The translations under genes and the position numbers were made by a program. Source: Prolixibacteraceae bacterium (GTDB lineage: Bacteria; Bacteroidota; Bacteroidia; Bacteroidales; Prolixibacteraceae). From it: a DNA stretch of 50,928 bases. Below are positions 44,569 to 50,928 of this stretch, piece by piece. The notes beneath the pieces were generated by a model. It saw nothing but the letters and a program-made list of their open reading frames with translations. It did not search any database and was not told the origin of the DNA. The stretch spans positions 1 to 50,928 of the forward strand of contig JAQICD010000159.1 of assembly GCA_027858715.1 (NCBI GenBank). Reading direction: 5' to 3'. Numbering within the stretch: position 1 is the first letter of the stretch; each line of letters starts with the position of its first letter.

Positions 44569-44937
44569 ATGATTAGAATTTTATTTTGCCTGTTTATATC
44601 ATCATTCTTCATCACTGGATGTGTAAAAGAGCGTACTGAAACCATAAACAATGACCAATTTTGCAATGTGGAAAATCCGTTAGATGAACTTGATTGGTTG
44701 ATCAAAATAGTTGAAGATAATACGGATAATCCTGCCAGTGCTGAGATTTATAGATGTATTTACAATCAGCAGGAAGGATTCCTTATCGACTTATGTGTTG
44801 GTTGCCCTGATGGGCTGGTGCAGTTTTACGATTGTGAAGGAACGGTGTTGTGCGAATTTGGAGGTATTGACGGTAGAAATACATGCCCCGATTTTGAAGA
44901 AAATGTTTCTGATAAGAAATTGATCTGGCCTTTATAG
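44569..44937 (+). CDS. Small cysteine-rich lipoprotein (DUF6970-like)
   Basis: 122 residues from the ATG at 44569 (MIRILFCLFISSFFITGC), which gives a correct lipoprotein signal with Cys18; a longer frame upstream is not credible. The mature part shows DELDWLIKIVEDN, IYRCIYNQQEGFLID, CVGCPDGLVQFYDCEGTVLCEFGGIDGRNTCPDF. The pattern of cysteines with YDCxGxxLC and GG-Asp-Gly-Cys-Pro-Asp-Phe resembles a Bacteroidota family I know as DUF6970. The function is unknown. A hairpin (44514-44555) lies just before the start and a bidirectional terminator follows. Confidence 0.7.
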   Translation: MIRILFCLFISSFFITGCVKERTETINNDQFCNVENPLDELDWLIKIVEDNTDNPASAEIYRCIYNQQEGFLIDLCVGCPDGLVQFYDCEGTVLCEFGGIDGRNTCPDFEENVSDKKLIWPL

Positions 44938-44945
44938 TAACTATT

Positions 44946-44981
44946 AAAAAACCCCAATAGAATTCATCCATCGGGGTTTTT
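44946..44981. terminator. Bidirectional intrinsic terminator
   Basis: AAAAACCCC (44947-44955) and GGGGTTTTT (44973-44981) pair over 9 bp around a 17-base loop, between the converging lipoprotein and trxB genes. A and T runs on both sides let it work in both directions. Confidence 0.8.
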
Positions 44982-45003
44982 GCCTTATGATTTTTATTTC
45001 TGT

Positions 45004-46002
45004 TTACTCTGCATTTTCGCTAATAAAGCGCTCGGAGTCCATGGCTGCTTTACAACCCGAGCCTGCTGCTGTTACTGCCTGACGGTATTGCGAATCCATT
45101 ACGTCGCCACAGGCAAACACCCCCGGCACGTTGGTTTTCGAGGTGTTATCCAGGGTTTGGATGTAGCCTACATCGTCGAGTTCAAGATAATTTTTGAAAA
45201 TATCGGAGTTGGGTTTGTGCCCAATGGCCAGGAAGAAACCGTCGATTTTTATTTTCCCAATATCTTCGTTAGCTTCGCCTTTGTTTTTGTAAAGATCGGC
45301 ACCTTCAACCACGCCGTCGCCAAATAATCCTTTGGTTTGGTGTTTCCAAAGTACTTCAATGTTTTTGGTTTTGAAAACCCGCTCTTGCATCACCTTCGAT
45401 GCACGCAGCTCGTCGCGACGTACAATAAGGTAAACCTTGTTGCAAAGTCCGGCCAGGTAAAGGGCTTCTTCGGCAGCAGTGTCGCCACCACCAACTACGG
45501 CTACATCTTTTCCACGGTAAAAGAATCCGTCGCAGGTTGCACAGGCTGAAACGCCACTTCCGGCGTATTTCTTCTCATCTTCGAGCCCCAGGTATTTTGC
45601 TGTTGCCCCAGTTGCAATAATCAAGGTTTCTGCTTCAACCATTTTTTTATTGTCGATGGTAATTTTAAACGGACGCTTCGACAGGTCGGCAGAAGTTGCC
45701 ATGCCCCATCGTACATCGGTGTCAAAACGCTGAGCCTGCTTTTTGAGGTCTTCCATCATTACTGGTCCGGTAACTCCTTCGGGGTAACCCGGAAAGTTTT
45801 CAACCTCGGTAGTGGTGGTAAGCTGTCCGCCGGGCTGTAAGCCTTCGTACATAACCGGGCTCAGATTAGCGCGAGCAGCATAAATTGCAGCGGTATATCC
45901 CGCAGGTCCTGAACCTATAATCAAGCATTTTGTTTTTTCGGCATCGCCTTCAACCTGTTTTTTTTCTGGTTGATTGTCGGATAAATTCATAGTGTCAAAC
46001 AT
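45004..46002 (-). CDS. trxB: Thioredoxin-disulfide reductase TrxB
   Basis: 332 residues, family length with a 25-residue N-terminal extension (MFDTMNLSDNQPEKKQ). FAD-binding CLIIGSGPAGYTAAIYAARA, NADPH-binding VVGGGDTAAEEALYLA, active-site CATCDGFF (redox Cys pair) and the C-terminal GVFACGDVMDSQYRQAVTAAGSGC are all present. It reduces thioredoxin with NADPH. The start may be residue 1 or 5. TACTTTTG (complement of 46044-46051) fits a -7 box 42 bases before the start. Confidence 0.96.
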   Translation of the reverse strand: MFDTMNLSDNQPEKKQVEGDAEKTKCLIIGSGPAGYTAAIYAARANLSPVMYEGLQPGGQLTTTTEVENFPGYPEGVTGPVMMEDLKKQAQRFDTDVRWGMATSADLSKRPFKITIDNKKMVEAETLIIATGATAKYLGLEDEKKYAGSGVSACATCDGFFYRGKDVAVVGGGDTAAEEALYLAGLCNKVYLIVRRDELRASKVMQERVFKTKNIEVLWKHQTKGLFGDGVVEGADLYKNKGEANEDIGKIKIDGFFLAIGHKPNSDIFKNYLELDDVGYIQTLDNTSKTNVPGVFACGDVMDSQYRQAVTAAGSGCKAAMDSERFISENAE

Positions 46003-46043
46003 GGTTGTATCTTTTTTAATTATTAACGTTATTTAAAACGGTT

Positions 46044-46051
46044 CAAAAGTA
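46044..46051 (-). promoter_or_regulatory. Probable -7 box of trxB
   Basis: On the minus strand TACTTTTG fits TAnnTTTG and lies about 42 bases before the start. A TTTG at -33 is not present; a palindrome CACCTTGGTG (46068-46077) covers that position instead. Confidence 0.35.
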
Positions 46052-46111
46052 GCAGTATTTATAACACACCTTGGTGATAATTGTTACAAAATCGGGCGAA
46101 AAAATCAACGT

Positions 46112-47233
46112 TTAATTACTTTCGTGTACCTTTTCAAATTTTGGAAAATCGCGCCAGTGCCACTTGTTCAGTATGGTTCCTTCTTGTGTAAGCATCAGCC
46201 CCGGGTTTGAACGCACAATGGTTTTAAGCGTAATTTCGTCGCAAAAGAAAAACTCGTAAGGTGGATTATGTTCTTCGATAAATGCTTCAATTTGATTAGC
46301 CGTAGAGGCGGTAAGGCAAATAAAATTCATGCCTTCGTTCATCGCCTTGGTGGCAAATTCGTTTATCTTTTCTTGTTTCCTTGTGCTGGCCTTTTCGAGA
46401 TCTTCCGAAATAAGCATAAAAGTGTAATGCTCATCGTGCAGGTAAAAATCTTTTACATCTTTGCCATAACTATTTTCGATAGTGAAATCGTGTATGGGCG
46501 GATGATAGCCTTCTTTGACTAAAATTGAATTGGCCGAAACATATTCCCAGGTTAGGGTGTCCTGCCAGGGGTAGTTTTCTTCGTTAAACTTTTTTTCCGT
46601 CCCGGTTTGTTTGTTCTTATAAATGAATTCGGTTTTATACTCGTCGGCGGGTGCATCTTCGGGCATTTCCATGCCTTCCGAAATGCTGTTGCCAATTTTG
46701 TAGGGTCTGAAATCGAATATGGGCAGGTGGTTATACGAGTAATATTGTATAAAAAGGAAGGCAAGCATAATGGCTGCGAAATATCCATTCTGAAAACTGC
46801 GGTTGTACCTGTTGCGATATTGATAGCGCTGAATAAAAATGAATACAGCCAACAGGGTTAGTACAATATTCTTATAGAATGTATCCCAGTTTGATAGTAT
46901 AATGGCATCGCCAAAGCAGCCGCAATCGCTTACCGGGTTTTTTATGGCAATCCAAAGCGTGAGTGGCAGAAAAAATCCCATAAAAATAAGTGCCAGCCAC
47001 GAAAAGATTTTCATCCTGTAGTTGAATAATAAAGCCGCACCTATTCCGAATTCAGTAATCGAAAGTAGGATGGCTAATATCAGTGCCAGTGAGTTGGCCC
47101 ATGAAGTGCCAAGAGCAGTAAAATAATCGACGAATTTATAGGTTGAACCCAGTGGGTCAACTCCTTTAACAAATCCCGAAAAAACAAAAGTTAATCCTAA
47201 TAAAATGCGGGCAGCTTCGCGTACAAATTTCAT
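46112..47233 (-). CDS. DoxX/MauE-type membrane protein of the BT_3928 family
   Basis: 373 residues. The first 160 residues form about four membrane helices of DoxX/MauE type (ILLGLTFVFSGFVKGVDPLG, ALILAILLSITEFGIGAALLF) with the SDCGCFGDAI motif in a loop. The C-terminal part (about 225-373) is soluble and thioredoxin-like in layout (YTFMLISEDLEKA, NFICLTASTA), probably a redox or disulfide-related module without a CxxC. The protein may take part in disulfide or electron transfer at the membrane. The conserved neighbours DUF1599 and folP in Bacteroidota support the family call. Confidence 0.8.
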   Translation of the reverse strand: MKFVREAARILLGLTFVFSGFVKGVDPLGSTYKFVDYFTALGTSWANSLALILAILLSITEFGIGAALLFNYRMKIFSWLALIFMGFFLPLTLWIAIKNPVSDCGCFGDAIILSNWDTFYKNIVLTLLAVFIFIQRYQYRNRYNRSFQNGYFAAIMLAFLFIQYYSYNHLPIFDFRPYKIGNSISEGMEMPEDAPADEYKTEFIYKNKQTGTEKKFNEENYPWQDTLTWEYVSANSILVKEGYHPPIHDFTIENSYGKDVKDFYLHDEHYTFMLISEDLEKASTRKQEKINEFATKAMNEGMNFICLTASTANQIEAFIEEHNPPYEFFFCDEITLKTIVRSNPGLMLTQEGTILNKWHWRDFPKFEKVHESN

Positions 47234-47361
47234 ATTTAAGTTTTTTTGAAATAAATGTTATTCTTTAATAGTTCGTTAATATTTTTAAGCCATTAATAAT
47301 GAGTTGTTTGTGTCTTGGTTGCGCATTTATTTAAACTACTAACAATTAGTACATTACAAAC

Positions 47362-47402
47362 AAGTCTATTATCTCATGTCTAAAATCTAACGATCTATTG
47401 AT
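47362..47402. repeat. 41-bp dispersed repeat, copy 2 (overlaps a gene end)
   Basis: It matches 44145-44185 with 2 differences by eye. The right part codes for the last residues (SIDR and stop) of the DUF1599 protein, so the copy at 44.1 kb may be a duplicated gene end or the gene may have acquired its end from a repeat. Confidence 0.8.
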
Positions 47403-47941
47403 TCTTCAAATTCAATTTTTATCATGGCAAAAACAGCATAGTTAATCATATCGAGATAATTGGCTTCGATACCTTCCGATATAAGGGTTTTGCCTGCATT
47501 GTCTTCAATTTGCTTGGTGCGTTTTAGCTTCATTAAAATCAGGTCGGTGTACGAACTGATGCGCATATTGCGCCATGCTTCGCCGTAATCGTGATTTTTC
47601 CTCATCATCAGGTCTTTGGCCGTTTTAAGATTGGCCAGGTACTTCGAAGCCGTTTCTTCGGGGCTAAGGTCTTCTAATTCCGACGGTCCCAGCTCAAGCT
47701 GAATAATGGCCATCGAGCAATAGTTGATGATGCCAATAAATTCAGAGCGGACATCTTCGTCAACCTGCTGCACACCTTTATCTTCGATGCTGCGTATGCG
47801 TTGTGCTTTTATGTAGATCTGGTCAGTTACCGAGCTCGGACGAAGTATGCGCCATGCAATGCCGTAATCTTTCATCTTTTTCTCGAAAATATCGCGGCAT
47901 ATCTCTATTATCTGGTCGTATTGTTGATTTGTTTTATCCAT
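47387..47941 (-). CDS. DUF1599 (nucleotide modification associated domain 1) protein
   Basis: 184 residues from the start at 47941 (MDKTNQQYDQII); an upstream ATG at 47986 is less likely. The protein consists of two copies of one module: DIFEKKMKDYGIAWRILRPSSVTDQIYIKAQRIRSIED and MMRKNHDYGEAWRNMRISSYTDLILMKLKRTKQIED, each followed by an NY-helix (IINYCSMAI, MINYAVFAM). The domain is grouped with nucleotide-modification genes by others, and the all-helical shape with charged residues recalls MazG-like pyrophosphatases, but no activity is shown. Its neighbours folP and the DoxX protein are conserved in Bacteroidota. Confidence 0.88.
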   Translation of the reverse strand: MDKTNQQYDQIIEICRDIFEKKMKDYGIAWRILRPSSVTDQIYIKAQRIRSIEDKGVQQVDEDVRSEFIGIINYCSMAIIQLELGPSELEDLSPEETASKYLANLKTAKDLMMRKNHDYGEAWRNMRISSYTDLILMKLKRTKQIEDNAGKTLISEGIEANYLDMINYAVFAMIKIEFEESIDR

Positions 47942-48068
47942 TTGTGTTTGATTTTGGTCAATAAAAGTAGAAAAATTTGGGAACATTGAAATTGAAATAT
48001 TGTAGATTTGTGAAACGGTTGATATTCTGGTTAAATATGGAATTAAACGAACGACTAGTAGGCTTGTA

Positions 48069-48947
48069 ATGATAATCAGTACATCAGATAAAAAATACTT
48101 TCAGAAAAAGTCGTTAATCAATTATAACGGCAGTCTTTACGATTTGAGTATTCCCCGGGTTATGGGAATCCTCAATGTAACGCCCGACTCGTTTTACGAT
48201 GGCGGTCGCTACAGTCATATCGGTACGGCGATAGAGCGTGTAGGGCAAATGCTTGGCGAAGGTGCCGACATTATTGATGTGGGAGCCTGTTCAACCCGGC
48301 CTGGAGCTGTAATGCCCGATGCTGATGAAGAACTGAGCCGCCTGATGCCGGTGATTGGCGAAATAAAAAGACTTTATCCCGAGGCCGTTTTGTCGGTCGA
48401 TACTTTCAGGGCTTCTGTTGTGTCGGCTTTGGTGAATAAATTCGGATGTATAATTGTCAACGATATTTCGGCAGGGGGTATCGACAGCGAAATGTTTCGC
48501 ACCGTGGCCGGGTTGAATGTACCGTATATATTGATGCACATGCGAGGCACACCTGAAACCATGCAGAACAACCCCTCTTATAAAAATGTTACTAAAGAAG
48601 TTGTTAAGGAGCTGAGTGTCAACCTGAATAAGTTATATGCGCTGGGTGTTAACGATGTAGTTATCGATCCCGGTTTTGGATTTGCAAAAACCATCGACCA
48701 TAATTACGAGTTGTTTAACCACCTCGATGCATTTCGTTTTTTTGAAATACCTTTACTGGTAGGTGTTTCGCGTAAGTCGATGTTGTATAAGTTTTTGGGT
48801 GGCACGCCCGACGATGCATTAAATGCTACTACGGTATTGAATACGCTTGCCCTACAGGCGGGGGCCAATATTTTGCGCGTTCACGATGTAAAACCAGCCG
48901 TTGAAGCAGTCGCTGTTTATAATAAATTAAAAGAATTTGCCCAATGA
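48069..48947 (+). CDS. folP: Dihydropteroate synthase FolP
   Basis: 292 residues with an N-terminal extension of about 25. Joins pABA and the pterin diphosphate in folate synthesis. Motifs are complete: VMGILNVTPDSFYDGGRY, DVGACSTRPGA, SVDTF, IVNDISAGG, LMHMRGTPETMQ, VIDPGFGFAKT, LVGVSRKSML and LRVHDV. Its stop overlaps the next start (ATGA), and mscS follows 12 bases after cdaA, so the three form one operon. TAGATTTG at 48003-48010 may be a -7 box. Confidence 0.96.
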   Translation: MIISTSDKKYFQKKSLINYNGSLYDLSIPRVMGILNVTPDSFYDGGRYSHIGTAIERVGQMLGEGADIIDVGACSTRPGAVMPDADEELSRLMPVIGEIKRLYPEAVLSVDTFRASVVSALVNKFGCIIVNDISAGGIDSEMFRTVAGLNVPYILMHMRGTPETMQNNPSYKNVTKEVVKELSVNLNKLYALGVNDVVIDPGFGFAKTIDHNYELFNHLDAFRFFEIPLLVGVSRKSMLYKFLGGTPDDALNATTVLNTLALQAGANILRVHDVKPAVEAVAVYNKLKEFAQ

Positions 48948-49726
48948 TATACTCATTTATAACTGTTCGTTTTCTGGATGTGATTGACATTGTGTTGGTC
49001 GCCTTTTTGATATACAAGCTCTACCAGGCCATAAAAGGAACGGCTGCTTTTAATATCTTTTTGGGAATTTTCATCTTTTATGTTTCGTGGGTGGTAATAC
49101 AAGGCCTGAATATGGAATTGATGGGCAAAATTCTCGGACAGGTTATGGCTGCTGGAGTGCTGGCTCTGATAGTGGTTTTTCAGCAGGAAATCAGAAAAAT
49201 GTTTTTGCTGTTAGGTACGCGGTACCGCCTGCTGAGTGTGGGTTTATCATTTGAAAATTTATTCTCGCGCGACCAGCAATCAATAAAAAGCGAGCAGATA
49301 AAGAAAATTGTAACAGCTTGCGAGTCGATGAGCAAAAGCAAAACCGGTGCTTTAATTGTACTGACTAATAATGCTGAGCTAAATGAATTTATCGAAACCG
49401 GCGAAGAAATCAATGCTGAAGTTTCAGTTCCGTTAATTGAATCAATATTTTATAAGAACTCTCCGTTACACGATGGTGCTATGGTGGTGCAGGGTAGTGT
49501 TATAAAAGCTGCACGTTGTGTTTTGCCTGTTACCAATAAGAAATTGAAAAACAAACAACTTGGTTTGAGGCATCGTGCTGCTGTTGGAATGAGCCAGGTC
49601 ACCGATGCTGCTATTATTATTGTGTCGGAAGAAACCGGAAAAATTTCATTTGCATTTAATGGTAAATTAAAAGAAAATGTGAAACCCATTGAACTGCCCC
49701 AGTTAATCGACAGTATTAATGGTTAA
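48944..49726 (+). CDS. cdaA: Diadenylate cyclase CdaA/DacA
   Basis: 260 residues. Three membrane helices in residues 8-80 (FLDVIDIVLVAFLIY, FNIFLGIFIFYVSWVV, MAAGVLALIVVF), then the DAC domain with SPLHDGAMVV (DGA motif) and LGLRHRAAVGMS (RHR motif). It makes cyclic di-AMP from two ATP at the membrane. It overlaps folP by 4 bases and precedes an MscS channel; a link between c-di-AMP and osmotic control is known in other bacteria, so the neighbour fits the role. Confidence 0.95.
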   Translation: MIYSFITVRFLDVIDIVLVAFLIYKLYQAIKGTAAFNIFLGIFIFYVSWVVIQGLNMELMGKILGQVMAAGVLALIVVFQQEIRKMFLLLGTRYRLLSVGLSFENLFSRDQQSIKSEQIKKIVTACESMSKSKTGALIVLTNNAELNEFIETGEEINAEVSVPLIESIFYKNSPLHDGAMVVQGSVIKAARCVLPVTNKKLKNKQLGLRHRAAVGMSQVTDAAIIIVSEETGKISFAFNGKLKENVKPIELPQLIDSING

Positions 49727-49738
49727 AATTTCTTATGT

Positions 49739-50851
49739 ATGGATTTATTTGGTGATATAGGTCAGAAAGCTTTAATAGAGCTTGGTAATTTTAAACTCAA
49801 TGTTAGCCAAGCTTTTATTTTATTTACGGGTGTTTTGGCAATAATTATGATTAATATATTTGCTGGCAGGGTAATTAAAAAGAGTAATTTTTACAAAAAC
49901 ACGAACAGTAGATTGTCGAAGCTGGTTGCTCGTACAATCAGCTATATTATATGGATTGTAGGTGTTTTAACTTTATTGAAGATCGAAAGTGTTAATGTCG
50001 ATAATTTCTTTTCATACGAAATCTTTTCAGGCGATAAAGTAACCATTACCGTTCAGAAAATTTTTATGCTTCTGATTATCCTTTTTGCAGTGCGTATAAT
50101 TGTATTGTTTGTCGATTTTTTGATGAATAGGAAAATTGAACGTGAAAGCCTCGATTATGGTAAAGGGAAATCAATTATTCAAATTACGAAGTACATCATA
50201 TGGGTTGCCGGCTTTTTGTTTGCCATAGGTGCTATTGGAATGAAGTTAACCTTCATTATAGCATCGGTATCGGCCTTATTGGTTGGAGTGGGTTTTGGTT
50301 TGCAAAATATTTTCAACGACTTTTTCTCGGGGATTATTTTACTGTTCGATGGCGCAATAAAAGTAAAAGATGTTGTTCAGGTGGGCGACATAGTTGGTCG
50401 TGTGCTCGATATTGGCGTTCGTACAACCAAAGTGCTGAATCGCGATAATATCATACTTATTATACCCAATTCAAAATTCACTACCGATAATGTAATTAAC
50501 TGGAGCCATCACGATCAAAAAACGCGTTTTAATGTACAGGTTGGTGTGGCTTATGGTTCTGATGTGCAGCTTGTTAAAAAAGTGCTGCTCAATTGCGCCG
50601 AAAATGTAGAAGGAATTGTTAAAACACCACCACCTTTTGTGCGGTTTGAAGATTTTGGCGATTCGTCACTCGATTTTCGTCTTTTCTTTTGGTCGTCGAA
50701 ATCGTTTTATGTCGAAAATATTCGCAGCGAACTGCGTTTTCAAATTGATGCAGGTTTTAGAGCAAACAACATTACCATTCCATTCCCGCAACGCGACTTA
50801 CACATCATGAGCGATCATCGTAAAAATAAGCTGGAATCGAATTTTTTTTAA
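49739..50851 (+). CDS. MscS-family mechanosensitive channel
   Basis: 370 residues. Several N-terminal membrane helices, then the pore helix and MscS domain: ASVSALLVGVGFGLQNIFNDFFSGIILLFDGAIKVKDVVQVGDIVGRVLDIGVRTTKV. IPNSKFTTDNVINWS and a C-terminal alpha/beta part (VQVGVAYGSDVQLVKKVLL) follow, ending IPFPQRDLHI. The channel opens on membrane tension to release solutes after osmotic downshock. It lies 12 bases after cdaA and is probably the last gene of the folP operon. Confidence 0.93.
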   Translation: MDLFGDIGQKALIELGNFKLNVSQAFILFTGVLAIIMINIFAGRVIKKSNFYKNTNSRLSKLVARTISYIIWIVGVLTLLKIESVNVDNFFSYEIFSGDKVTITVQKIFMLLIILFAVRIIVLFVDFLMNRKIERESLDYGKGKSIIQITKYIIWVAGFLFAIGAIGMKLTFIIASVSALLVGVGFGLQNIFNDFFSGIILLFDGAIKVKDVVQVGDIVGRVLDIGVRTTKVLNRDNIILIIPNSKFTTDNVINWSHHDQKTRFNVQVGVAYGSDVQLVKKVLLNCAENVEGIVKTPPPFVRFEDFGDSSLDFRLFFWSSKSFYVENIRSELRFQIDAGFRANNITIPFPQRDLHIMSDHRKNKLESNFF

Positions 50852-50855
50852 TCAT

Positions 50856-50882
50856 CGATTAAACCTTTTTTCAGTTTAATCG
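50856..50882. repeat. Inverted repeat after the MscS gene
   Basis: CGATTAAAC (50856-50864) and GTTTAATCG (50874-50882) form a perfect 9-bp stem. There is no U run beyond it on the plus strand, so it is only a possible weak terminator. Confidence 0.5.
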
Positions 50883-50901
50883 TCAAAACAATGTGCATTT
50901 A

Positions 50902-50917
50902 TGGCACGTTTATTGTT
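50902..50917 (+). promoter_or_regulatory. Candidate sigma-54 (-24/-12) promoter pointing out of the window
   Basis: TGGCACGTTTATTGTT matches the consensus TGGCACG-N4-TTGCW except for T in place of C at the -12 GC. The gene it drives would start beyond the right end. Confidence 0.5.
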
Positions 50918-50928
50918 ATGTTTAATTG

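Noticed and set aside
50856..50882. The final hairpin as a clear terminator for the folP operon
   Set aside because: There is no U run after the stem; it was kept only as a repeat.
1..50928. CRISPR arrays, tRNA or rRNA genes, transposons, prophage
   Set aside because: Reading found no repeat-spacer pattern, no transposase or integrase motif, and no tRNA or rRNA signature.

Overview
The window looks like a piece of the main chromosome of a Bacteroidota bacterium, most likely of the Bacteroidales/Marinilabiliales side (Prolixibacteraceae-like). Reasons: a complete type IX secretion core (porK-L-M-N plus porP), many lipoproteins with short lipobox signal peptides, TAnnTTTG promoter boxes of the Bacteroidota type, weak Shine-Dalgarno sites, and families almost confined to the phylum (DUF3109, DUF1599, the BT_3928-type DoxX protein, the Ig-like lipoprotein). 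The species is inferred only from gene content. No rRNA, tRNA, CRISPR array, transposase or integrase was seen.

Left part (1-9.3 kb): the end of sufB, thiL with a methyltransferase, a SulP transporter split by an in-frame TGA, a lipoprotein hydrolase, an aldo/keto reductase, a flavin reductase and a stand-alone second PorK-like lipoprotein. Region 9.4-19.4 kb, all on the minus strand, is the secretion locus: topA, an arginase-fold protein without metal ligands, porP, porK, porL, porM, porN and then a strong terminator. PorL and PorM form the inner-membrane motor; PorK and PorN form the periplasmic ring; PorP is an outer-membrane barrel.

Region 19.7-29.8 kb, plus strand: a class A penicillin-binding protein, an Ig-like lipoprotein, then a tightly packed cassette of two CotH-type kinase-fold lipoproteins flanking a parallel beta-helix lipoprotein, followed by a small lipoprotein and a DUF2490 protein. 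The cassette is the best candidate here for an undescribed system. Region 29.8-33.5 kb is more disturbed: a repeat-type lipoprotein, a decayed fragment of a secreted protein, a histidine kinase and a shortened paralogue of that kinase.

Region 33.6-50.9 kb is mostly housekeeping: tsaB-sufS, dnaK, a 5'-nucleotidase, a dihydroorotate-dehydrogenase-like protein, a class IV aminotransferase with DUF3109, a STAS-like protein, an aldehyde dehydrogenase, a small lipoprotein, trxB, a DoxX-type protein, DUF1599, and a folP-cdaA-mscS run. The last links folate synthesis, cyclic di-AMP synthesis and osmotic protection in one probable operon. A good sigma-54-type promoter points out of the right end.

All function calls come from reading motifs by eye; no alignment or database search was run.
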